From assembly GCA_026129135.1 (NCBI GenBank), contig JAHCIQ010000009.1:1-64000 (forward strand): a stretch of 64,000 nt of DNA, in the 5' to 3' direction. The translations under genes and the position numbers were made by a program. The DNA comes from Cyanobacteria bacterium TGS_CYA1 (GTDB lineage Bacteria > Cyanobacteriota > Vampirovibrionia > Obscuribacterales > Obscuribacteraceae). Positions within the stretch are counted from its first letter, which is position 1; the number at the start of each line of letters is the position of its first letter. The notes under the pieces are model-generated. The model saw only the letters and a list, made by a program, of their open reading frames with translations, was not told the DNA's origin and made no database searches. Shown piece after piece: positions 26,001 to 34,288 of this stretch.

Positions 26001-26393
26001 TTAGCCAATGATGTTTTTGTAGTCGTCGCTAGACATGGTGTGCTCCAGGTCTTTAGCGTCTGCCATTTTGACTTTGATCATCCAGCCTTTGCCATAGCAA
26101 TCCAGGTTGACCAGTTCTGGCTGGGAGGCAAGTTCGTCATTGATGGCAACGACTTCGCCCGAAACGGGACTAAAGAGGTCAGAGACTGACTTAACAGACT
26201 CGATAACACCGAATTTGCCTTCCAGATTGAGCTTAGTTCCGACCGAAGGAAGTTCTACATAGGTAACGTCGCCCAGCTGATCCGCGGCGAAAGCAGTAAT
26301 GCCCACTATGGCAGTGTCGCCTTCGACTTTCACATATTCGTGGCTTTTGACATATTTGAGTTCTTTAGGATAAGCCAGCATTGAGTCGCCCAT
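26001..26393 (-). CDS. gcvH: Glycine cleavage system H protein
   Basis: A 130-residue lipoyl carrier that shuttles the aminomethyl group between the P, T and L proteins. The lipoylation site is in GVIESVKSVSDLFSPVSGE (Lys of ESVKSVSD), and the end carries the usual GWMIKVKM strand. The ATG at 26393 is preceded by GGAGG at 10 nt. gcvT lies about 1.6 kb away on the same strand, separated by two plus-strand genes. No gcvP is in the window. Confidence 0.96.
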   Translation of the reverse strand: MGDSMLAYPKELKYVKSHEYVKVEGDTAIVGITAFAADQLGDVTYVELPSVGTKLNLEGKFGVIESVKSVSDLFSPVSGEVVAINDELASQPELVNLDCYGKGWMIKVKMADAKDLEHTMSSDDYKNIIG

Positions 26394-26551
26394 GAATTGA
26401 AAACCTCCAGCCTTTTGGCGGGTTGAGGAACCGATATCTAGATTTTAGCTAAATTTCTTCTGCCATTCACGCTTGACATCCAGCTATTTTATCGAGGGCA
26501 CATGTTCAAGGTTTACACGTCTATATATCCATTGTCTAGAAAGGACATATC

Positions 26552-26650
26552 ATGAGTAAGAAACAACGCAAACTGAACCGCTTGATGGACCTTCTGGCCC
26601 TTACCAGTGTTCTTGTGTCCACCGTCTGGTTGATTGAAGTGTGCTTATAA
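26552..26650 (+). CDS. Small single-pass membrane peptide (32 aa)
   Basis: A 32-codon frame starting MSKKQRKLNR and continuing into a hydrophobic helix (LLALTSVLVSTVWLIEVCL). AAGGA lies 6 nt before the ATG. The basic N-terminus and single hydrophobic helix look like a real small membrane peptide with its N-terminus in the cytoplasm. No homologue is known to me. It lies 49 nt before the next plus-strand gene (26700), whose product also starts with a membrane helix. Confidence 0.5.
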   Translation: MSKKQRKLNRLMDLLALTSVLVSTVWLIEVCL

Positions 26651-26699
26651 TAGTAGGACTCAAACCGTCTGCCCGCAAAGGGCAAAGGTACCTGCTCAA

Positions 26700-27854
26700 A
26701 TGGATTTCGACCTGACAGGAATATTGGCGATCGCAGGCTTCTGGCTTGTCATATTGGTTGCTATGCTGAAAGGTCCCATCACTAAATATTTGGAACAAAA
26801 GACGCCCAATGACAGCGCCGAAGTAAAGGCGCTCAACGAGCGTATCACTCATCTTGAAGCGATGGTGGCATCGATGAGCAAAGAAATGCTCGAGCTCAAA
26901 GATACCACTGAATTTGCTCATAAATTATTGACCGACTCCTCACGAGAAGTTTCGAATTTAAATAAAAGCCTGACGGAGGGCGGGCTTCTCGAGGGAAAGT
27001 CCGAAGAAACAAAGACTGAACCAGGCGACAAAATCGCTCCTGGAAAAATCAAACTCGTCACCGCATACGGTGGCATGGAAGCGCCAGATTACGCCGGCGA
27101 AATTTTAAATGATCACACTGTTCGTTTCGAACGCGTGCTGCCTGCAACTCCCGACAAAGTCTGGAAATACCTGACAGAGCCAGGTTTTATTTCAGAGTGG
27201 CTCGCCCAAGCTACGCTTGAACCGCGAATAGGCGGCAAAATCAATCTCGATTTCGATATCGAGGAAATGCCCGAGCGCAAGCAAAAAGGGCATTCAATCG
27301 AAGGTGTCATAGGCTGGTACGAAGAAGAACGCGGCATAAGCTACTCATGGGTCGACAAAGCAAACGATGTCGAGTCAATTGTCGCTTTCGAACTGACCCC
27401 GCAAGGTAATCAAACCAAGCTAACCATTAAGCACAGCCGCTTGCCGCGCAATCGCATGCAAGATTTCATGGCTGGCTGGCACGCACATTTAGATGTGTTG
27501 GTAGCTCGTCTTTCTAAAATTGCGCCACCAGATTTTCGCAAGCGCTTCATGCAGCTTCTGCCTTTCTATACCGCGATGGTGCTGGCTATTGTGGCGCCTC
27601 TAGCCGCTCAGGCTTCAAGTGACGATGGGACATATCAGGCCTTAAAAGCAGAGAGAAATCGGCTACTGCAAAAATATGATGACTTACGGCGAGACTCAGA
27701 AGAAGTGCAAAGAAAGCTGGACTCCTTGAAACGTGATAATTCAAAAGAGGCTGAGCGAGCATGCGATCAGTTAGACGACGCACTTAAGAAAGACCATCGC
27801 GAAATGAAAGAATTAGAAAGTCAGATTCGCGACTTCGACAACGCCCTGCGCTAA
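26700..27854 (+). CDS. Membrane protein with AHSA1/SRPBCC domain and coiled coils
   Basis: About 384 residues. It has an N-terminal membrane helix (about 7-25), a coiled coil (about 38-95), and an AHSA1-type START-fold domain (about 120-275; HTVRFERVLPATPDKVWKYL to WHAHLDVLVARL). A second hydrophobic helix ends in an AQA|SS signal-peptidase-like site, followed by a C-terminal coiled coil. The ATG at 26700 has AAGGT about 10 nt upstream and precedes the first helix directly. The longer open frame from 26634 adds an unconvincing tail. An internal ATG at 27549 would give a free-standing 101-residue secreted protein. Confidence 0.6.
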   Translation: MDFDLTGILAIAGFWLVILVAMLKGPITKYLEQKTPNDSAEVKALNERITHLEAMVASMSKEMLELKDTTEFAHKLLTDSSREVSNLNKSLTEGGLLEGKSEETKTEPGDKIAPGKIKLVTAYGGMEAPDYAGEILNDHTVRFERVLPATPDKVWKYLTEPGFISEWLAQATLEPRIGGKINLDFDIEEMPERKQKGHSIEGVIGWYEEERGISYSWVDKANDVESIVAFELTPQGNQTKLTIKHSRLPRNRMQDFMAGWHAHLDVLVARLSKIAPPDFRKRFMQLLPFYTAMVLAIVAPLAAQASSDDGTYQALKAERNRLLQKYDDLRRDSEEVQRKLDSLKRDNSKEAERACDQLDDALKKDHREMKELESQIRDFDNALR

Positions 27855-27955
27855 ATTATGCTTTTAGGTGCTTTCAGTCAAAATATGCCACTCAGTTCAT
27901 ATTTTTGAGCCTTTTTTATGAACTGAACAGCATATTTGCCCGAATCGAAGAAGAT

Positions 27956-29092
27956 TTAGGCTCGTTTATAGAATGGACGCTTCACGACGCTTGCATCAAC
28001 TGCGGTATCACGAATAGCGATTTGCATTTTGGTGCCGATTTCAGAATGGTCTGCATCTATAAGCGCAAATGCAATTGGATAACCAACATGAATGCCTTGC
28101 GAACCGCTTGTTACCACACCGATTTCCTTGCCGTCTTTAGTGACTTTATAGCCCTGGCGAGGAAGCGCTTTTCCTTCAGCTTTGAGACAGACTATTTTCT
28201 TTTTGACGCCACCTTCGATTTGTTTTTTCAAAGCTTCGCAACCCAGGAAATCTCCTTTAGCCACTTTGACGCTCCATCCAAGACCAGCCTGAATGGGGCT
28301 TATATCAGCCTCGAGTTCGTGTCCATATAAAGGAAGAGCTGATTCTAATCTGAGCGTGTCGCGAGCACCAAGACCACATGGCTCGAGTCCCTGGTCTTTG
28401 CCAGTTTCGAGCAGCTTGGTCCAGAGCCATTCGGCTTTGTTGGCTGGCACGACGACTTCAAATCCGTCTTCGCCGGTATAACCAGTTCTGCCAAATCCGA
28501 CCTTGACACCATCTATGGTTGCTTCACCATAACTAAACGATTTCATCGCTTCCACCTGGCTGCCGGCGAGTTTGGCGAAAATCTTTACCGCTTCTGGTCC
28601 TTGTATTGCTAAGAGACCATAATTATCGGAAACATTTTCGAGTTTCACATTTGGAAATTTTGCTTTGTGGTCATTGAACCATTTCCAGTCTTTGTCTATG
28701 TTTGAAGCGTTGACTATAACCAGATAATTTTCTTCGCTCTGTCCTTCGCATCCGATTGTTCCAGGCGCTCTGCGATACACGATAAGGTCATCTACGGTAC
28801 CGCCGTCCGGCATGACCAGCTGAGAATAAATAGCGCGGTTGGCTTCTGTAAGCTTGCTCAAATCGTTTGCAATCAAATATTGAATAAAGTCGAAAGCACC
28901 GTCGCCAGTGACTATGAATTCGCCCATGTGACTTACGTCGAAGAGACCCGCTTTGGTTCTGGTGGCATTGTGTTCCACTACGATTGATTTGTATTGGACC
29001 GGCATATTCCAGCCAGCAAAATCGACCATTCGTGCTCCCAGTTTGCGGTGAGCGTCTGCCAGAGGGGTTTCTTTCAAGGTTGCAGTTGACAT
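27956..29092 (-). CDS. gcvT: Glycine cleavage system T protein (aminomethyltransferase)
   Basis: A 378-residue tetrahydrofolate-dependent enzyme that releases ammonia from the H-protein-bound aminomethyl group. It starts with TPLADAHRKLGARMVDFAGW and has the LFDVSHMGEF, GYTGEDGFEV and LGARDTLRLE motifs. I choose the ATG at 29092, with GGAG 8 nt upstream. The frame is open to 29131. gcvH is on the same strand downstream but with opposing genes between. No glycine riboswitch was recognised upstream. Confidence 0.95.
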   Translation of the reverse strand: MSTATLKETPLADAHRKLGARMVDFAGWNMPVQYKSIVVEHNATRTKAGLFDVSHMGEFIVTGDGAFDFIQYLIANDLSKLTEANRAIYSQLVMPDGGTVDDLIVYRRAPGTIGCEGQSEENYLVIVNASNIDKDWKWFNDHKAKFPNVKLENVSDNYGLLAIQGPEAVKIFAKLAGSQVEAMKSFSYGEATIDGVKVGFGRTGYTGEDGFEVVVPANKAEWLWTKLLETGKDQGLEPCGLGARDTLRLESALPLYGHELEADISPIQAGLGWSVKVAKGDFLGCEALKKQIEGGVKKKIVCLKAEGKALPRQGYKVTKDGKEIGVVTSGSQGIHVGYPIAFALIDADHSEIGTKMQIAIRDTAVDASVVKRPFYKRA

Positions 29093-29185
29093 ATACAAAG
29101 CTCCAGATCTGATACCAAATTTATATATCAATAAATAGTATGCAGAATTGAGATTAATTAATTTTGGGCATTATCAGGAACATTT

Positions 29186-29215
29186 TTGATTTAAAAAGTT
29201 CTTTAAGACTATGAT
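29186..29215 (+). promoter_or_regulatory. Promoter for the glycine-zipper gene
   Basis: TTGATT (29186-29191), an 18-nt spacer and TATGAT (29210-29215) form a plausible housekeeping promoter about 45 nt upstream of the GTG at 29261. Confidence 0.35.
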
Positions 29216-29260
29216 TGATTTCACAGACTCCTTAATTTTCTCTAGATAGGTAGATTACAA

Positions 29261-29731
29261 GTGAAAAGAATTACCACCCAGGCCGTCATGGCTGTTGCTC
29301 TACTGAGCGGTCTTCAATTCGGTCTGCAACCCGCTCAAGCTGACACATATCACGCCAGTGCGACCAAAAAGCAGAGCTCCACTTACAAAACAGGAACTTA
29401 CTGGCAGCGTCATCCCAAAGTGAAAAGCGCAGCTGTCGGAGCCGGTGTCGGCACCGCAGTCGGAGCTGTAACAGGTCTTGTGACTAAAAAAGGCGTCGTA
29501 AGAGGTGCTGCGATTGGTGCTGGAACCGGTACTGGCGTAGGCTTATTGCAGTCGAGCGCTACAATGAAAAGGCATCCTATAGTTAAGGATGTCGCTCAAG
29601 GAACACTGGTAGGAGCAGGGCTCGGTCTTGCCGGCACCAGCGGTCACGGCAAATACAAGAAGTCCGCCAAAATCGCCGCAGCCGGTGCTGCCGTTGGTCT
29701 TGGAGCTGGGCTCTTAAAAAACCTTCGCTAA
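29261..29731 (+). CDS. Secreted glycine-zipper protein
   Basis: A 156-residue exported protein. A signal peptide (cleavage near AQA|DT) is followed by repeats of small residues (AVGAGVGTAVGAV, AAIGAGTGTGVGLL, LVGAGLGLAG, AAAGAAVGLGAGLL) typical of glycine-zipper helices that pack in membranes. A motif HPKVK/HPIVK repeats before two zipper blocks, so the protein is an internal duplication. It probably associates with the outer membrane, but this is inference. The start is GTG. A strong terminator follows 23 nt after the stop. Confidence 0.7.
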   Translation: MKRITTQAVMAVALLSGLQFGLQPAQADTYHASATKKQSSTYKTGTYWQRHPKVKSAAVGAGVGTAVGAVTGLVTKKGVVRGAAIGAGTGTGVGLLQSSATMKRHPIVKDVAQGTLVGAGLGLAGTSGHGKYKKSAKIAAAGAAVGLGAGLLKNLR

Positions 29732-29754
29732 TTAAATTAGCCAGAGGTCCTGTG

Positions 29755-29790
29755 CAAGCAGTGCTGTAAAATAAGCACTGCTTGTTTTTT
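29755..29790 (+). terminator. Rho-independent terminator
   Basis: CAAGCAGTGCT (29755-29765) and AGCACTGCTTG (29774-29784) form a perfect 11-bp stem with an 8-nt loop, directly followed by six T residues. It ends the glycine-zipper transcript and marks the left border of the glycan island. Confidence 0.92.
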
Positions 29791-29810
29791 GTCGTATATC
29801 TGGTGACCCT

Positions 29811-30869
29811 ATGAAAATTCTTTTGCGTGCAGATGCTTCCGAACAACTTGGAGCCAGCAGAGCAATGCGCGTCATGGTACTTGGTGGCGAGCTTGCAAGA
29901 CGCGGTCATGATGTCACTTTTGCCTCGTTAAAAGGCAGCTTGAATCTGCTTCCCTTGAATCATGATGACAGCGCCTATAGTGGCATCAAAAAAATTGAGC
30001 TCGAAGAAAAGGATTTGAATGAAATTTCAGCCTTGAAAGCATCTGCTCCCAAAGGAGCTTATGACCTGGCTTTTGTAGATGGACAACATCTGACCGAAAA
30101 ATATGAAGAAGCTCTGACTTCCATATCTAAGAGTCTTGCGGTGCTCGATGACGCCCCAACTCGCAAACACATGGCCAAGATGTTGATAGACCCTGCTTTT
30201 GGCAGACGCCCAGTAGAGTATAAAGACTTGCTTCCGCACGATGCCTCTATTTTAACTGGAGCCAGATTTGCCGCACTGCGTCCTGAATTTCTGGAGATGC
30301 GACCCAAAAGCCTGGCCAGAAGAGGCAAGTCGAAAGTTGCAGCACGAGAATCGAAACATATCGTCGTGCACTTTGGTTTGACAGATCAGCATAATTTGAC
30401 CTGCACCATTCTTGAAGCACTAAAACAAGTTGAAACACCAGTCGAAACAACCGTCGTAATCAGCTGCGTGAATCAGCACAAAGAAGAAGTCGAGCGCGCG
30501 TGCAAATCGCTCAAGCAGGAAGGCAAAATACTCGTTGCACACACAGACATGGCATCTCTTCTACGCGATTGCGACCTCGTTATAGGCATTCCAGGCAATA
30601 GCGCCTGGGAGCGCTGCTGCATGGGCGTTCCGTCCTTTCATGTGGCTGTGACATCGGCTCATGAAACAATCAATAAGAATATGGCGGGAATCGGAGCGAT
30701 TTTGGATCTCGGACTGCATTCGACCTTGACACCAGATGCGGTTACAAAGGAATTGAATCGTCATTTTACCGACGAATTATTGCTTGTCACTATGAGTCAA
30801 TCGGCGGCTTTATTGTGTGATGGAAACGGCGCGAACAGGATAGTCGAGCATCTGGAGACGATTAATTGA
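29811..30869 (+). CDS. PseG-like protein lacking the catalytic histidine
   Basis: A 352-residue GT-B-fold protein of the PseG family (UDP-sugar hydrolase that frees 2,4-diacetamido-2,4,6-trideoxy-altrose before the NeuB-type step). It aligns end to end with the PseG at 34289-35353. The signature GGGHVMR of that copy is GASRAMR here, so catalytic His17 is Arg17, and the later LALNQQ segment is TSAHET. The protein probably does not hydrolyse the usual substrate. It may be a regulatory or repurposed paralogue. GGTGA precedes the ATG. It heads a two-gene unit with the large membrane protein at 30900. Confidence 0.75.
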   Translation: MKILLRADASEQLGASRAMRVMVLGGELARRGHDVTFASLKGSLNLLPLNHDDSAYSGIKKIELEEKDLNEISALKASAPKGAYDLAFVDGQHLTEKYEEALTSISKSLAVLDDAPTRKHMAKMLIDPAFGRRPVEYKDLLPHDASILTGARFAALRPEFLEMRPKSLARRGKSKVAARESKHIVVHFGLTDQHNLTCTILEALKQVETPVETTVVISCVNQHKEEVERACKSLKQEGKILVAHTDMASLLRDCDLVIGIPGNSAWERCCMGVPSFHVAVTSAHETINKNMAGIGAILDLGLHSTLTPDAVTKELNRHFTDELLLVTMSQSAALLCDGNGANRIVEHLETIN

Positions 30870-30899
30870 TAAACCTTTTGAGATTGGAGTAACAAACAG

Positions 30900-32945
30900 T
30901 TGATCGATTCCGATAATAAACACTTAGTTGACTCCCTAAGAACCCTCCTTTTTGCGATTACGATTTTGATTGTTTTCTCCATTTCTCGTATTGGATATTC
31001 TTTCGACCTGACGTTTGAGGGCATAAAATGTTTTAGCTATTTGGCTTTTTTACTGTTACTGCCTTCTTTTATTAGAAAGTTACCATTTTCAAAAAACCGG
31101 ATATCATCCTTAGCTTCGGAACCCACAGCACTGATAACTCTGTTGCTTCTACACTTAATCCTTTTGCCCTTCAAGGATTTTGTATTGTCCTCGTTTTTTT
31201 ATCTGATTGGCATTCTTTTGCTTCTTTGGTCTTTTACTCAAGTAAATCGTTCGAGATTTAAAGGATTTGAATTTTTTACATCGATCATTATCGTCTCAGC
31301 TGGGTTGGTACTTGCATTTTTTTTGTTTGCCAGCCCTTATCACAATTCACTTCTTTTGGAACGTGTTCCTGTTCAAAGGTTCATCAATAGCGGTTCTGGG
31401 GTAATTGATGTCTACTATCATAGCGCGATTGTGAGCATGATTTCAGTGTACGGCACAATCAGTACTGGGCTGAGCGGAACACCCAATCATGCTTATCATT
31501 CGGGAAGCCATTTACTTTTTTCAAGTTTTTGCAAAGCTCTAAATTTAGATTCTCTGTCGTTTTACCAGATTGGTTATCCGATCATTGTGATTCCAATTCT
31601 TTTAAAATCAATTCTCGTTTTTACTCGCTACTATCACCCTGATTTAACGCCAGGTTCTAAGGATCCCTACAAGCTGATCAGCTATCTCGTATTAGCGGTC
31701 GGTCTAACATATATCTTGCCGGAACAGCTTGGTCTTCCACTAGGATTATGGTATTCAGCCTACAATAGTGAATCACACAGCTTGGGATTAGCTTATTTTT
31801 TTCTTTTATTTGCAAGTTTAAAAAGCGTATTCAGAGAACAGAAATCTGCTTTAGAAACCTTGGCTTCTCTTACGCCACTCCTCATCTTAGTTCCACTGTT
31901 GATTTTCACTAAAACGTCAACTGGAGCGATTGCAGTTCTTCTTTTTGTATACGGCTTTTTGAGATTCGGAGGCTATAGGAACCCAGGAATATCAAGTGCA
32001 TTTATTCTAAGTTTGATAGGAGCGTTTGTTGCATACAAACCGATTGCAGACTATGTTGCCACTTACGAAGGTGCCTTCACTTTCATATTCATGGGCTTTT
32101 ATAAAAAATGGTTTGTATTTCCCTGGCTAGTAGTTCACTTCCTCGTTATATATTTTTGGTCAATCAGCGTTATATTCCTGGAAATCAAAAACAATCAAAT
32201 TCATAGCCTTGCAACTTTTGTTTTAGCTCTTAAAAACAAGAAACTTATTTTCAGCGAAGTATTGACGATGTTAATAATTGTTGGCACCATCCCTGGAATT
32301 ATGAATATTGCAGGATCTAATGCAATGTATTTTTTGGAAATGCAATATTTCCTCGGTTTTACAATATTGGCTTTACTGCTGCCTTCTTGTAATATCCAAC
32401 TCAAAAAAAATCAGTTAGTACTCTTTACTATTAACGGGATACTAATATTTCTTCTTTTTCTAAACGTCACTTTTTCATTTTCAAGCCTTCTGAAAGAACA
32501 GCGCACTGTAAGATCCGCACTAAGATACTTCCAAAATTCGAAACGCCCTTGGGAAAGACAGACTGTTATCAATGCTCAAAATTATATTCATCAATTAAGA
32601 AAAATAGCGAAAACACCTTTTTCTTCAAGGAAACAATCAGCTATTTTCATTTCTCCAAATTCCAGAAATTACTGGGATTTATTCGATAGTTGGCAATTTC
32701 TACCAAACACTATCGGATTTTTTGGTCCTGGAATTTCTGGAACCTCTTTTATTTACGGTCTTCCGCAAGGAAAGGTCCGGATGGATTTATATGGGCTTCG
32801 CGACTACGATTTTTCGTGGGTAAGAAATGGACGCTTTCCGGAATCAAACGAAGGCAAAAAATTTGCGAAAGAACAGGGATATAAAAAATTATATGTGTGG
32901 TCAGGCAAAGATTTTGCCTTGGAAAAACTGACTAATGATAAATAA
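30900..32945 (+). CDS. Large polytopic membrane protein (possible GT-C-like)
   Basis: A 681-residue inner-membrane protein with a dozen or so hydrophobic helices and a soluble C-terminal part of about 150 residues. After the first helices come conserved pieces DVYYHSAIV and YHSGSHLLF, then LSFYQIGYP. The 51173-53251 protein carries the same pieces (DTLYHSAIL, YHMGSHWVF, LSFYLVGF), so the two are paralogues. An acidic residue in an early periplasmic loop recalls GT-C glycosyltransferases or polymerases, but this is inference. The start is TTG with GGAGT 9 nt upstream. Confidence 0.65.
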   Translation: MIDSDNKHLVDSLRTLLFAITILIVFSISRIGYSFDLTFEGIKCFSYLAFLLLLPSFIRKLPFSKNRISSLASEPTALITLLLLHLILLPFKDFVLSSFFYLIGILLLLWSFTQVNRSRFKGFEFFTSIIIVSAGLVLAFFLFASPYHNSLLLERVPVQRFINSGSGVIDVYYHSAIVSMISVYGTISTGLSGTPNHAYHSGSHLLFSSFCKALNLDSLSFYQIGYPIIVIPILLKSILVFTRYYHPDLTPGSKDPYKLISYLVLAVGLTYILPEQLGLPLGLWYSAYNSESHSLGLAYFFLLFASLKSVFREQKSALETLASLTPLLILVPLLIFTKTSTGAIAVLLFVYGFLRFGGYRNPGISSAFILSLIGAFVAYKPIADYVATYEGAFTFIFMGFYKKWFVFPWLVVHFLVIYFWSISVIFLEIKNNQIHSLATFVLALKNKKLIFSEVLTMLIIVGTIPGIMNIAGSNAMYFLEMQYFLGFTILALLLPSCNIQLKKNQLVLFTINGILIFLLFLNVTFSFSSLLKEQRTVRSALRYFQNSKRPWERQTVINAQNYIHQLRKIAKTPFSSRKQSAIFISPNSRNYWDLFDSWQFLPNTIGFFGPGISGTSFIYGLPQGKVRMDLYGLRDYDFSWVRNGRFPESNEGKKFAKEQGYKKLYVWSGKDFALEKLTNDK

Positions 32946-32951
32946 GCGCAA

Positions 32952-34199
32952 TCATCGACCAAGACTCTGGACCAGACTTTCTCGTAAGCCAGATTTTTTT
33001 TCTAATTGCTCACCCAAAGCTCTCCAAAATTTGATTCCACCTTCGCCATTCAAATGCACATTGTCTAAAAAATCAAACTTATCAAAATTTCTATCTTCTT
33101 GAAGTTGAAATAAAAATGCGTTGTGTTTTGAAACTAATTTTTGCATGTCCTTCTCAAACATCTTCTTAAAACCCACAGGTAAAAGCGCCAGATTTTCGTT
33201 AGTGAGTGGCAATGTAACCAAAACCACAGAAGTATTTCTTTTTCTCAATAGACTTAACATTGAATCAAAGCATTCTAATTGTCGCTCATAAACTTTAGAA
33301 TTGAAAGCATATGCCTTTTTGTAATGATTGCTCTCTTCCAAAACCCAATCGGGACGAGCCGCAATCCGAGGATTAACACTCACTTCGCTTCCAGCAAAAC
33401 TCAAACTATTTTTCTTACTTAAACCCTGTCCGCTTCCGTTGGCTGAACGATCAAATATTGAACAAAAAAATGAAGTCATAACTACAGCATAATCAGATTT
33501 GGTGCGATAAAAATTTGAGAATTTTGAAAACCAACTATCGAGAGATGATAAAAAATCGGCTTTGAAATCAACAGTTTTAAATCGATTATCAAAGTAACAC
33601 TGTACAGGTGAAATTTTAGTATCAATAGTGGTATCAAGAAATGGTCTTGGAACCACCATAATAAAAGCAATTTTCGGGATATTCCCGTGAATAAGAAGGT
33701 TTTGGACAAATAATAACTGATCCGAAATGAGACTTCCTCCAAAGGAACAATTTTTCAAAGCAAAAGGCAAAGAAAGATTTTTCTTGAGTATGTCTTCTCC
33801 GATGGCACAGTTCAAGTAGTAATATCGAGAATAGTTATTGAGAGTTGCGACACTCTTCAAAACATCTGGTAAAACACAAATATCATCAGCTGTAGAATCG
33901 CCCAAAATAATGGAATTAAAGTTGGACGACTTATCCAAAAGCTGCTCAATCCGACAACCAACAATGTCCTGATCTTTTAGCATAGTGCCAGCGACATGCA
34001 CGAACTTCAACGGTTTAACGGCACCCAAAAAAATATCGAACGAAACTAGCAAAAAAAGTGTCAATAGAGTTACGGAAGAAAAAATTGGTTTGAGTTTTAC
34101 ACCAAATTTGTTTTGTAACTCCAAGGCGAGCATATCGTTTTTTAAACCCACTTTCCAAACTCGAGAATTGAAAGCGCATTCCCGCTTGCCAATTCGCAC
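32952..34199 (-). CDS. Membrane-anchored SGNH-like protein (DUF1574-type)
   Basis: A 415-residue protein with one membrane helix (about residues 38-58) and a periplasmic SGNH-like domain: block I appears as IILGDSTADD, then VVLVTLPLTNENLALLP, and the catalytic pair as DNVHLNGEGGIKFW. It resembles the 10833-12062 protein, which has LVLVNMPITETNQNILPP and DGVHMNARGAIKF. A likely role is O-acyl transfer or removal on exported glycan, together with an MBOAT such as the one at 63631. The start is uncertain (GTG 34199 or ATG 34133). It lies 89 nt after pseG. Confidence 0.65.
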   Translation of the reverse strand: MRIGKRECAFNSRVWKVGLKNDMLALELQNKFGVKLKPIFSSVTLLTLFLLVSFDIFLGAVKPLKFVHVAGTMLKDQDIVGCRIEQLLDKSSNFNSIILGDSTADDICVLPDVLKSVATLNNYSRYYYLNCAIGEDILKKNLSLPFALKNCSFGGSLISDQLLFVQNLLIHGNIPKIAFIMVVPRPFLDTTIDTKISPVQCYFDNRFKTVDFKADFLSSLDSWFSKFSNFYRTKSDYAVVMTSFFCSIFDRSANGSGQGLSKKNSLSFAGSEVSVNPRIAARPDWVLEESNHYKKAYAFNSKVYERQLECFDSMLSLLRKRNTSVVLVTLPLTNENLALLPVGFKKMFEKDMQKLVSKHNAFLFQLQEDRNFDKFDFLDNVHLNGEGGIKFWRALGEQLEKKSGLRESLVQSLGR

Positions 34200-34288
34200 G
34201 GAATCAATCTTTTATACACCATAGTTTAGTTTAAGCAAGTCCACTTTGCAAATCCGTACGAGCTATTTTCTAGCCTGCCACATAGTAA

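Noticed and set aside
27905-28330. 141-codon open frame on the plus strand
   Set aside because: It overlaps the 3' end of gcvT antisense and has no independent support.
29093-29260. Possible glycine riboswitch upstream of gcvT
   Set aside because: No tandem aptamer-like pairing or conserved core was recognised in this short A+T-rich gap.
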